Source of the DNA: Vermamoeba vermiformis
Lineage: Eukaryota; Tubulinea; Echinamoebida
DNA: 64,000 nucleotides
Assembly: GCA_045837725.1 (NCBI GenBank)
Contig: JBEWZL010000179.1
Span: 677,950-741,949, forward strand
Direction of reading: 5' to 3'
Shown: positions 10,516 through 21,325 of the stretch, piece after piece
Layout of the letters: every line of letters starts with the position of its first letter
Position numbering within the stretch: position 1 is the stretch's first letter
Program-made: the position numbers and the translations under genes
Notes under the pieces: model-generated
What the model was told of the DNA's origin: nothing
Databases searched by the model: none
Seen by the model: only the letters and a program-made list of their open reading frames with translations

Positions 10516-13218
10516 TTACACTTTAATAGGAAAGTTGTACTTCTGTGCGAGCTCTTCAAGCTTGCTCGTCTCGAATTGACCGTGTTGTGCTAAGAAGGTA
10601 AACACTGCAAAACTGGCTTTGATCACTCGCGGATCTCGCTTCAACAAATGGTCGACAATTGCGTTGGCCTTAAATAGTTCTAACAAGGTCCTAACAAAAA
10701 CAATGTAAGTATATAACAATTAGCTCGGACTTAGAGAGGTCGTGCTTACTTGATGCTCATGCCTCGCGCTTCGCTGCTATGTTTAACGCCAAGTTTCCAG
10801 AACTGGCGCTTCATTTTCTTCTTCTGCTCTTCGCGCGATGAGACTGCAGCGAGAATTTTCAACAAAAACTTGACGCTGGCTATTTGATTTTTCAACTTCG
10901 GCGAGAAAAAATTGTCTTTCCAAACTTGGAAGTTGTACATATCGAACGACTCCTGTAATAAAGAATCATATGTTAGTATATAATAGATATGATAAAGGTA
11001 TCGGCTTAACCTACTTGAATCGTTTGTTGGGACCAATGCTGCGCTAGTATGTTCTGCAACATGCCTCCAACGTTCTGGTAATGCAGTCGTTGGCTGCGTG
11101 ATAATTTTTGACCGGCATGGACACTCAAATAATTAAATACATTCGTGCTTAATAGAGGCAAATAAGACTTTGCAAATCTGCTCGACAAAGTGTCGCTGAT
11201 CTAAAAATAGTAACATTAGCCCTTTTCTGACACGTGTCATCATGGAGTATTATACGTACATGACGTAACGGCGTCAAAATAGCAGCCACAATGCTCAAAT
11301 TCATCGGTGGCAAGGACTTGATGAAGCTGAGAATAAGATCGAAGCCGCCGAGCTTGCCAAAGTAATTGACATTGGCCAAGTACAACTCGGTGCCTTCTTT
11401 GCACGTGGACAGCATTACTTTCCGCGTGCCTTTCTTCAGCTTCTGTTTCATGAAAACGACATTAGTACTAATATCAAACATTACGCACATGGTAAGTGTC
11501 AAATTGAAGACTACGTCAAGTGACACGTGTCAAACTTACTTTGACAGTAAATCGTTTTTCGTTGCTGTCGCCGATCTGCCTCAATCGTTCATTTTGCACG
11601 AACGGGTCTTCGTCCTTGACTTTGCCAGGCCGCATGTAATAGAACGGCATGTTGGGGCTGAAGATCTTGTTCATCAATTGCAACAAAAACATCAACGAGC
11701 CACAATTGTACGATTGATTTTTGTCGCTCGAATCGACTGACGTGCGGTCCCGTCGCATTTGATCGCGTGAAAAAATATCAGGGCGAGTATGTGATCGTTG
11801 TTTGTCGTATTTGTGGCCATTGGAATCTTCGGGCTTGTCTCCGAATATAGATTTAGGACTGTTTCGTGCTGAATCTAGTTGATTTGACGACAGATCGTAT
11901 TTGTGCAAATAAAACACGATCAATTCGATGACGCGTTGCAACACCTTGTTCACGCCCATTTTCAATGCTCGAGAAGTGAATTGACTACGAAATAATGGTG
12001 CCATTAGTAACGAGGTGCTATTTATAGTCACTTGCATAGATTGAATTTACACGACATTTCGTAGTGAGTATCAAATCTTGCAAAAAAATGTATGCAATGA
12101 TTTAACCGAAGAAATTTATCATGATTTGGTACGAAATAAAATTTGTTATATAACTTACGTCTCTACGAGAAGGTCTTGGATCTTCTTGGGCAATATCATA
12201 CGTATAAACATACTAGTATTAATTTTCGGGCCGAATCGGTTGGCCATAACCGCACGGATGCACTTTCGAATGAGCGACAAGTAACGCGCATCTGTCAATT
12301 AAAACACCAAGCATTAGCGAATTATAATTAAATAACCGACAAATCGAATTGATACGCGCTTAAAGAATCGAAATTGAATTAAATTGTCGTTAGTTCTACC
12401 GAAATTTCGTAACACATCGCGTTTTTTCTGTGATTTTCAATAAATAACGATAGCGTCTGTAATTAAAGATTTAATTGAATTGCGGACTGAATTGAATATC
12501 TTAAGCGAATCTATCCCACTAAATCTTGCCGATTTGGTTAAATAAAATATGAAACTTACCGAGATCTGCCGCTAAAGTTTGATCCGAAAATAATAGATAG
12601 TGATAAGAACACGTCTGTAGGTATTTGATTATGACCCTATAAAAATAATGCAAATTAGAGCTGAACCACACTTGCACAAGACTCGGAAAATAAAAACTTC
12701 GCTTGGGATCAATTACAAGCGATAAGATTTCGAGGGCAAATACCGCAGTTGTACTATATAATTATAGTGCTCGTATTGCTAATGATATACTACGGATAAA
12801 GTAATTTCACCGATTTTCCGTGAGGATCCGTTTTATAATCGCGCATGCCAGCTGCAATTTACCTCTTCATATAAGCCTCGCGCCATGAAATAGATATGTT
12901 TTGTTCTATAACGGGCAAGAACTTCTCGTATTCGAATGACATGATGAAAATACGACGCCAGAGATTATCTGTAAAAATTATCAATAATCAACGAATATTC
13001 TACCGGAGAGGAATATTAAAATCATGAATAAAATGGAATAATTATTCATTTTTTTATAATTCAGCTTCTGACAATTATCAAAATTAAATACCTGCCCCGG
13101 CGTTGATCTTCCATTCGTGAGAAACTTGGCAGCATCGCTGAAGGTCTAAAGGCTTTAATAATCCAAATATCATAGCCCAGATCTCGCGGGGTATCGTTGG
13201 GATAGTTGTAGCTTGCAT
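10516..13218 (-). CDS. F-box protein fused to a USP9X-like helical region, no protease domain
   Basis: Nine exons (13218-13092, 12968-12863, 12636-12560, 12291-12159, 12017-11540, 11442-11260, 11200-11015, 10952-10750, 10690-10516) keep phase throughout and give 555 residues. Residues 1-75 are a canonical F-box: IPREIWAMIFGLLKPLDLQ, a VSHEWK core and an NLWRRIF..SWREAYMKR tail, the surface that binds Skp1 in SCF ubiquitin ligases. The rest aligns by eye with the armadillo-like N-terminal region of the deubiquitinase USP9X/fat facets: YFGKLGGFDLILSFI..LNLSIVAAILTPLRH-like and SFDMYNFQVW..VKFLLKIL segments. The gene stops at the point where USP9X would continue toward its catalytic domain. The intron 12559-12292 (268 nt) is long for this genome; if it is not spliced this way, the F-box gene would end at 12437 as a 110-residue protein and the USP9X-like part would be a separate gene lacking a clear start. 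Confidence 0.7.
11228..11239. promoter_or_regulatory. intronic palindrome TGACACGTGTCA
   Basis: Identical 12-bp palindrome inside the intron 11259-11201 of the F-box/USP9X-like gene. Confidence 0.5.
11521..11532. promoter_or_regulatory. intronic palindrome TGACACGTGTCA
   Basis: Identical 12-bp palindrome starting 7 nt inside the 5' end of the intron 11539-11443 (sense strand GTAAGTT then the palindrome). A hairpin here would sit next to the 5' splice site. Confidence 0.5.
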
Positions 13219-13525
13219 CTTCTAATGATTGCAATACAGCACTTGCTAGTTACATTCACGTATTATAGTGGTAAAATATAATAATTGAATTAAATGACTT
13301 GTGTGTGTCAGTTATTCGTGAGTAATTTAATTATGCCAAGAGACAGACAATTTTTATTTCTCGGCGAATTTCGACGAAATCTCACCACTTAAATTTTTTA
13401 CTGTGGAGTTCTCTGCCAAGGTGTAGAAATAAATAGTTAAGAGGTCTTATGTGAACATAAATAATTTATATATGATTACATGAAAACTCGATCCAGGATC
13501 AAGATCGATTTCGTACTCGGACGAA
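13219..13525. other. short intergenic region between two minus-strand genes
   Basis: AT-rich spacer of 307 bp holding the 3' end of the AprA-like gene and the promoter of the F-box gene. No gene seen. Confidence 0.5.
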
Positions 13526-15561
13526 TTATTGAGCAGTAGGATTGGCAAGGTTAACTTGGCCAAGACCGCAAGCAGTACCGCACGAATCATAAGGCAAGAC
13601 ATCAGGAACGATGTTGACTTCAGTGGTGACCTTGAACTCGCGCTTCTCGCCCATTCTGCCGTTCTCGGTGACCTCGTAAGTGAATTCGAGGAAGAACAAG
13701 CCCCAACCTTGAGCAGGAGCCGTGCGAGAGGCAGTGTAGATAGCACCGTATTGAGGGGTCACTTCAGTGGCGTTCCACTTGAGACCTTGGTAGCAACCAG
13801 CTCCAGTAGCGGTGACGCAAGCGAACAAACGGAAGTCACGTTGAGTGGTGCTGATAGTGTTGGTGGAGTACATGACGACCTTCTTAGGTTGAGTGCCAGA
13901 AACAGCAATAATAGAAGCGTCGTCAGTACGAGATGTGGTCTTAACCAAGTTCCAGTTCAAGTCACGAGGACCGCGCAAGTTATCAACAGCCAAGTGGAAG
14001 AAGGTGTCGATGGAGACGAGGACATCAGTCAAGTTGAAGGTCAAATGGAAAGCATGATCTGCTGCAGGCAAAATGCGCAAGTACTTCTCGCCGCGGAGGT
14101 CTTGGAAGAAGAAGTTGGCAGCGTCGGGTTGGAAGAACTCGTCTTGAGATGAAGCAATAACATAAGTAGGCTTAGGAGTGAACTTGTTGTTGTAGTTGAT
14201 CGGATCGATCAAAGCAGCCAACGCGTCGAAAGCAGGAGTGTTGAAGAAGTTCATATTGCCGGCAAGGAACTGAACGAAGCATATCAATATATATACTACC
14301 CTAAACAAATAATTAAATAAGTTACTTACGTAGTCAGCGAAAGTCCAACTCCAACCGCCTAGGGATCTAAAGGCGGAGTTGAGGTTAGGAGTGATGTTGA
14401 GGATGGGCATGACGATGGGGATGAAGGCCTCGACACGCTTGTCAATACCAGCGGCCAACCAAGTGGTCCAGCCTCTCTTAGAAGCACCGCACATAACGAA
14501 AGACTTGACTTGAGGGATGTCGAGAGTTTCAACAAAGTCTTGAATAGCGTCCCTAAAGCATTCGTTAATACAATAATAATAAAAACGATAAGATATGATT
14601 CGCTTACATAGCACGAATGGCAGATTTGACTTGGGGGAATTGCAAGATCCAGCTAGGATCGGAGGTTGACGGGTTTTGCAAAAAGTGTTGCCAAGTGTAA
14701 GCGATGATGCCGTCCTCGGTCTTAGCAGTTTGAGTAGGGTCATCGGCAAAGACGATGGGTTGGTTAGGGACTTGCTCGAGTTCTGCAATTATTACGTAAA
14801 AATAATGCCGGATCACGCGAGATATCTTTTAATTAATTCGGAAGAAGCCGTAACACCGTTCAGTGAACGAAGATACTTCCGAACATAATTTCGAAACCGT
14901 ATCGAGAATAATGTCAGAATCAATAACTTACGGGCAGTAACAGCGTCAGTTCGTTGGCACAAGAAGTCTGTGACACCATCCACAGCGGTCGAGGTGAGAT
15001 CTGCGTCAGTATTGCTGCCACCATCAATGTACAAGAAAGCGCTCTTGAACGAGACCTAATTACCGAATTCGGAAATTAGTTCTCCGCGCTCCGTTCCGTA
15101 AACGATTCGATTCACTTGAACTTACGGTATCGGGCACGCAAATAGTCAAGCGATGAGTCCAAACGGGCTTGGAGGACTCGGCAGAGGTCAACCAAGTTTG
15201 CGAGGTCAAGTTGAGGAACTGGAAAAGTATCGCGTGAGCCAGATTTACGGATCACATAATTTACCAAAAGGTCCCATCGATGTCACATCAACAATTTGAT
15301 CGAATGAATAATACTCTCCATTAGTGACTTTAAATGACGAGAGGACAACGCGGGCGTTGGAAATTTGGTATGAGATCCGAGTCTTGTTCGGTATGCACTT
15401 ACGAAAGCGGTGTAAGAGCTGCCACGAACAGAGGCCATGGTGGTGAAGTCGTACGAGTAGTCGTTGTTGTTGATGTATTGCTCCAGAGGAGTACGCTTGG
15501 CAACGACACCGAGAACGACAACGGTGCAAAGTAGAAATACGAGGAGTGCTTTGGATGTCAT
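13526..15561 (-). CDS. aprA: AprA-like secreted protein (PhoPQ-activated pathogenicity-related family)
   Basis: The start at 15561 gives a signal peptide (MTSKALLVFLLCTVVVLGVVA). The body matches the PhoPQ-activated pathogenicity-related family (alpha/beta-hydrolase fold), whose best-studied eukaryotic member is Dictyostelium AprA, a secreted autocrine repressor of proliferation. Visible markers are SQTWLTSAESSKPVWTH near the N-terminus, the nucleophile-elbow-like CGASKRGWTTWLAAG (about 14490), an acidic-residue region ASSQDEFFQPD (about 14130) and LPAADHAFHL (about 14060), which place a possible Ser-Asp-His triad in order. The coding sequence is clean with several short introns; the intron after the first exon is about 190 nt, longer than usual. 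Expected role: secreted signal or hydrolase outside the cell. Orthology to AprA itself rather than to a paralogue cannot be settled here. Confidence 0.87.
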
Positions 15562-16399
15562 TTTGAGGGGTACTGAGGTATCAATAAGTTGGATGTGGCT
15601 TATTGACGTGTGGTTGTGGGTTCGGGTTTGTTTTTGATTTAATCCAGCAACAACACCCGTATTTATGCGTACTTGGCTCACAAGTCACGTTTTGTGATTC
15701 TAGATAAATTTTGTTATCTGAAATAGCCTTCTTGGACCTCCTACGAACTCTTGTCAGTAAACTCATATTACAGGCGTAGGCTTTACTTTGTTCGTGTAAT
15801 ATCTAAGCGGTCTGAGGCCTCTTGATGCAGATCCTGGCTCCGTGTCCCGTGACGAGAATTAATTTTTATCTGGCAACGTAAAGAATAAAAACTTGGGAAC
15901 CTGTCACTTATTAGTTTTTATCTCCTCGTGAGATTACGCGTACCTTAATATAGCGTGCTTTGGTCTTGGCCTGGCTAGTTCAGTTTGGTTTGACACATCA
16001 ATGGGACGCCGTCTTGGTCCTGATGTATAATTGCAAGGTTACCAAGAGTCGCGTAATTTTATACAGAGGCCTATACTTACTACTACTTATAAAGTCCTTG
16101 GAGAACTACAGTGTTACATTCGATGTCAGAACGACCGGAGATCCGGATGTTCTTGCGAGTCCACAATGGTAGTAATTAAAGTGAAAAATTGGGTTTTTTT
16201 TTTTTGGTATTTTTAATAAAAAAAAATCGCGATTACTTGCTTTGCAGAACGGACATTAATGCGGAGGCGAATTAGGCTGGAAGGCAGCTGCTGTTGTGCC
16301 TCGGGCAGCAGGACAAAACAAAGAACGACGAAGTAGGTTATTTTTAATAATGACATTCGATAAGTTGCGTGAAAAGAGGTCGATCGCTTTGAGGGCGAG
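15562..16399. other. intergenic region, no firm gene
   Basis: About 840 bp upstream of the AprA-like gene. It contains a short minus-strand frame at 16356-16237 that opens with a signal-peptide-like run, and overlapping plus-strand frames that can also be spliced in phase. Neither is convincing on sequence alone. A T-rich tract lies at about 16190-16205 and an A-rich one just after it. Confidence 0.4.
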
Positions 16400-16866
16400 A
16401 TGTCGCAACAGATTAAATTTGATTTAAAAGTAATCATAAAGAGAAACAAATAATACGAATATTTTCTATATAATACTAATTCTAATTGATATTAAATAAG
16501 TCAAACGTACCAAACAAACCAACGGCTAATCCGGGATTGGATGAGGCTGCCAACTCATCGAGGCTGCTAATACGTCGAATTGCGAACACTTTTAAAAGAT
16601 CTTGTGGCAATTTCGCAGCAGTTTTACGAAATTACTCTTGAAATGACCATCCGCGGATGTTGCAAAGTTAGACCAGTGTCGTTCCGTATAAGAAGGCAGT
16701 ATTAATCAAGATAAGGTTGGCCAATATAAATACTATCACGGTAATATTGTAAATCTATTTGCTTCGCTGGCTAAATGTTCGGTGGAATTTTGACTTTTTA
16801 TTTCAGACCCAACAGCAGAAACAAACGACGAAAGAGGAGCTGATCCGCAAGAACTCTAGCAAATAG
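16400..16866 (+). CDS. candidate small gene, unknown function (about 85 aa)
   Basis: Four exons (16400-16429, 16501-16620, 16693-16740, 16807-16866) are each a multiple of three and join in phase 0 to a protein of about 85 residues. It starts MSQQIKFDLKSNVPNKP, has a middle part LLIRRIANTFKR that could form a basic amphipathic helix, and ends in a Gln/Lys-rich tail (TTQQQKQTTKEELIRKN). The last exon, after a clean TTTCAG acceptor, is the best-supported part. The donor at 16621 (GTTTTAC) is weak; without it the second exon ends at a stop at 16641. I do not recognise the family. Confidence 0.4.
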
Positions 16867-17121
16867 ACTTAGGATACCATTAAGTCACTTGTATATTTAA
16901 CCCGTTCCTCCGCTAGAGTTATTTCGATCGTAACCACTGATCCAAATTATAATTATTGTTTCAAATCGCTGTAAGTTCTTACTTGCGAATTATGTATTAA
17001 AATACAATAATATTAATAATATAATTATAATATGCGGATTAATTAAATTTGAATTGAAACACAAGACTGATCGAGTTTTCTAGCGTCTCGTAGGTAGATG
17101 TACTGCACTCACTTATAAACA

Positions 17122-20100
17122 ATGACGGACCAACGAACACTCTCAGTATCGAGTGGAAACAACGCAATGACAGACGCACTAGCGTCGGATTCAACTGGTA
17201 ATTTCCGTTTCGAATCCCTTTTACTCCTTCGACGGCAAATTTCAAACAATATCGTGACGATTTTTATAAAATTAATACCTGTATACTCATCTATAATACT
17301 CGAATAATGCCAATTTCGATGATTTAAATTTATTCGAAGCGTAATCATGCGAAGATTTTGTCTAATTTATAAATCATGCAGCGGGGCCTGACAGTACCGA
17401 CTTTCGAAATCTACGAACAAAGAGCTCAGAATTGCCCAATTCAAATATTAAGAGCGGAGGACTCAAATTAGGCATAAAGGATTCGCACAAATCCGGACCT
17501 ACGATTCTACCGTCGAGCGAAATTAATTCAGACGTATCCCCTAGGACTAAGGAACTGTAAGTTGATGCTTACCATGACCATGACCATGTCGAGAAAATTT
17601 TCTTGATTTAATGCCGATAATCTTGCGACTTTTCTGGAAGCGAATTGCCATTTATAAACAAATCGACGAGTATAATTTTCTAAATTAAAATTATTATCGA
17701 GAACGTACTATCATTGGCTGCCAACATAACGGCTATTCCTTCCGTTCGGAACAAGCCAAACATTTTTTGCTTCCGTCATTAATAATTTCGACCTTCGTTT
17801 CCGACTGCAGTTTATTAATAATTAATATAAGGTATGGATTAAATCCTCCTAAACGTGCCCCGCCATCGGCACCGAATGCGGGACCAACAACAAGTGATCC
17901 AAAGACTTCAGCTACGCTTGGCGGCAAAGTTCCAACTTCACTCGCTAAAACCGCGGCACCGCCACCTCCACCACTCACGAGCAAACCTAAGCGATCAATT
18001 CCTACACCTGTTCAACCTGGCGCTGGTGCTGCTGGCGTGCAGCCCCCACAACAGCCGCAACAATGGACCGCTGCTCCTGCGAAGAAACAGCCCATTGGCT
18101 CTTCACCGCGACAATTACCGACACTGCCGCCACGGCCCAACGATCAAATATCACCACGGTCCAATCCTAGTGTACCGAAAGTCACGAGCACTCCACCACA
18201 ATCACCGCGTGACCAACCAGACAGTGGACCGGCAGCTGTACATACTCCCACCAAAGCTGTCACCGCTGCACTGACGACACAATTGGCGCAAGCACTGCCC
18301 GCGCAGTCAGGACCCAGCTCGGGAAGTCCTACAGCGAGTGCACCGACTTCACTTTCAGCCTCAACCAATTCATCTGTTCAAGTCACACCAGCGAGCACTC
18401 CTCGCCCTGCATCGAGCGAGCAAACTGTACCTGAGTTAAGCGACGCGGAAAAAGAGAAGTTGCGTCGTATTGAGAAGAAGAAGGCACGCATTCGAAGTAT
18501 TTTAGAAGCACACGCAGAAGAGGTGAAGAAACTCGACTTGAACTCTTATGACGTCAAGAAAGCCACGCTGTGTCAAAGTGTGATTCGATCGTGGTTCGCG
18601 AAAAATGACTTCAAGCTTATGAGTACGTCATTGTTATAATTACAATACTAACTGAGTTATTAACAACGTTTGATGTTTAGAGGAACAATTCAACCTTAGA
18701 ACGCACTTAGTCAAAGAAATTCTGAGCACTGAACAGTTTTATTTGCAATGTCTCAACACCCTTGTAAAAGTAAGTCAATGTGCTACCCGCCTATTAGATG
18801 ATTATAATTGACCGTTTCTACGCAGATATTTTTGTTACCGCTTCGAGAGACGGGCATTAGGAATGCTCAAGAAGCGTTTATTTCGTTAGACGACGTGCGA
18901 ATTATTTTTGGTTCAGTGGAAGTCATTTATAACATCAACTCGGAGTTTTGTAAAAAATTGGAAGAGAAGGTCGCTAATTGGTCCGTGCATCAAAAGATCG
19001 GCTCAGTGTTCTTGTCAATCGTAGGTCTTGCTAACAAATTGATTACGTGTTACTTACGGCTTTCCCAGGGTCAATTCTTGAAAGTCTACACGCAGTACAT
19101 TAACAACTATAATCAAGCCATGTCGCGCTTAGAAGAGTGCAAGAAAAACAAACTTTTTGCACAGTTCGTGATCGACTGTAAATCATTGCCCAAAGTCGAG
19201 TTAGAGCTGCCATCTTACTTGATCATGCCTATCCAACGTATTCCTCGTTACCAATTGCTGCTAGACGGCCTTGTTAAAGCCACACCGAAAGACCACCCCG
19301 ACTACAATGACTTGTCCAATGCTTTGAAACAAATCGTGTCCGTGGCTGATTATATGAACGAGCGCAAACGAGATGTCGAGAACATTCTGCACATGACCAA
19401 CTTGCAAGGCCAAATGATGTACAAAGACGAGAAGTTTGTCGTAAGTAGAGACATTCTAGTTTGGAACCCAAGCACGTGCCCTAATCTCGTTTTCTTAGCC
19501 TATTGTTAGTCCTACGCGTCGGTACCGAAGAGAAGGAAATTTTGAAGTTTATTTTAACGGTGAAAGAAGTCCTTTCGGTTACATCTTCCTTTTCACGGAC
19601 GCCGTGCTGTTCACGAAGCAAAAGAAGAAAGGTTATTTGTTCTTCTCGCTCGTGTTATTGAAAGACATCAACGTCACTGAAGGCACCAAAGAAGGTAAGA
19701 TTACAATACGGCAAAGTATAACAAACGTAGATTTGATTCTGATGCCCTTTGGAAATTTCATAGAGCGCCCAGCCATTTCACTGCTCCACGAAGTGAACAA
19801 TTACATGATTGTGTTCCCCGACAAAGACGAGCGACAGTTGTGGATGCAAGACATCGAGCCCAAACAAAATCCGCAGCTCGTCGTGCCTTCACGCGAATCA
19901 GTTGAAGTTACAACAGCCTTCAAGTGGACCGACCCTGTCTCACCCCGCGGTAACGTGAGTTCACCGCGCGAATTGTCGCCCAACACTAGTCCCTTAACTG
20001 GTGAAGCTGACAAGAAAAAGTAAGTGCACTAGACAGATCTAAAATTGAAATAGAATAGAGTTATGATGCAGCAATCCTTTAGCTTGAAATCTATGAAAGC

Positions 20101-20757
20101 TAACAAACCATCTTTCGGCTGAACTAACCAATTACTATAATAAGAATAACAAGTCCTGATAACAGATCAGATCAAACACCGTTTTTGTTTTGCAGGGTGA
20201 AAGATAAGAAAAAGGATAAAGAAGACGGAGATGATCCAGAGAAGAAAGAAAAGAAAAGAAATCGATTTTTGTCGCTACGTCTGTTTAAATCAAGCAAAGA
20301 CAAAGACAAGGACGAGGATGACTCGCCACCCTCATCAAGTGACAAGCAACTTACACCTCCACCCAAGTCTACTGAGCCCTCGCCGAGGAAAATGGGCCCT
20401 GCCGGCGGTGACTTCAATTTAGAGGCACTAAAACGCGTCGGAGATTTGTTGAACTCGCAGCCTGGCGGTGGTGACGGTACGTGTCGAGTGGCTATACTTT
20501 GATGTTATAGCACGCTAGTCGTAGTGATTACAACGAGGCAAGATACTAACAATAATGTCACTCTAGGCCTCCTTAAGAAGGCACCGAGTCGAAGTCGTAT
20601 TTTCTCGGATAGTGCTGGAAATCAAGCTCCTGGCTCGCCCGAATCCACTTCGCAACCTAACTCCGCTCCAGGATCTCAGACAACCCTAAATAACAACTTG
20701 CTACCAGGTCCTCCTAAACGAATGTTGGGACACAGGCGCGAAACTTCCAATCAGTAG
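17122..20757 (+). CDS. RhoGEF with Pro/Ser-rich N-terminus, DH and PH domains
   Basis: The gene encodes a guanine-nucleotide exchange factor for Rho-family GTPases. The N-terminal exons (from 17122 and 17393) and a large exon from 17832 give a low-complexity Pro/Ser/Thr-rich region, then a basic coiled stretch (EKEKLRRIEKKKARIRSILE) and an IQ-like motif (TLCQSVIRSWFAKNDFKLM, about 18570). The DH domain follows: LVKEILSTEQFYLQCLNTLV, LSIGQFLKVYTQYI, and the diagnostic LIMPIQRIPRYQLLLDGLVK (about 19220). A PH domain runs from about 19510 to 19860 (GYIFLFTDAVLFTKQKKKGY..MIVFPDKDERQLWMQDI). The C-terminus is Lys-rich and then Ser/Pro-rich. The exon 2 to exon 3 intron (17559-17831) is long but keeps phase (TKEL then YGLNPPKR). 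It probably acts at the membrane and actin cortex. Which Rho it activates is not readable. Confidence 0.88.
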
Positions 20758-21325
20758 AGAAAGAAGATTACGCCGTCGTCGAGATCAGATTTGCCATGTT
20801 TATAATCAGATAATCTCCCTAATTTTATTTGTACAGTAATTTATTCCTATCGAATGTTGATTGATAAACAACATCATTTAGAATCATATCATCAGGGGAA
20901 ACAAGAAGCGTCGGATTTGACAAACTCCGGCTCAGTATTATTTTACAAATCACGCCGGACCCTCAATAATGATGTCCGCCATAGTTAATTGATACAGGAA
21001 AGTCATTAAATACAGAAACTTCCGCTTTAAACTTTTTTCCGTCAGGCAATCTCGCCATCTGATTCTTTTTCGGCAACTTCGCCGCGTCGGAGGGTTACCT
21101 AGCAAAAGTAGTTGCCTTAATTTATGTTTTTATCCCATTGGCATCAATTCTAAACGTGAAAACGTGCAGTTGGCCTCGAGTGGTTCAAAATGTCACTCGC
21201 GTGTCACACGATGATAAATCAGGATTGTCGGCAGTATTGATTTCAGCGTGCAGAGATTGACAGTAGACAAGGCTACTTTTACCAAACTATACTGATACAT
21301 TCGTTTGGTCTGTTGTCTTTCGAGA
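20758..21325. other. intergenic region
   Basis: About 570 bp between the RhoGEF and RalGAP genes, both on the plus strand. I see no gene; it should hold the 3' end of one and the promoter of the other. Confidence 0.5.

Noticed and set aside
12437-13218. stand-alone 110-aa F-box gene ending at 12437
   Set aside because: Possible with acceptor TTAATTACAG and a stop soon after, but the longer model to 10516 keeps phase and gives the USP9X-like region an N-terminus. Kept as the alternative.
13529-14152. 207-aa plus-strand open frame
   Set aside because: Antisense of the AprA-like coding sequence; the sense frame has clear family motifs.
16237-16356. minus-strand signal-peptide-like exon (MSLLKITYFVVLCFVLLPEA)
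   Set aside because: Attractive hydrophobic start and a GTAATC donor, but no convincing second exon, and a plus-strand reading of the same DNA also splices in phase. Left as unresolved.
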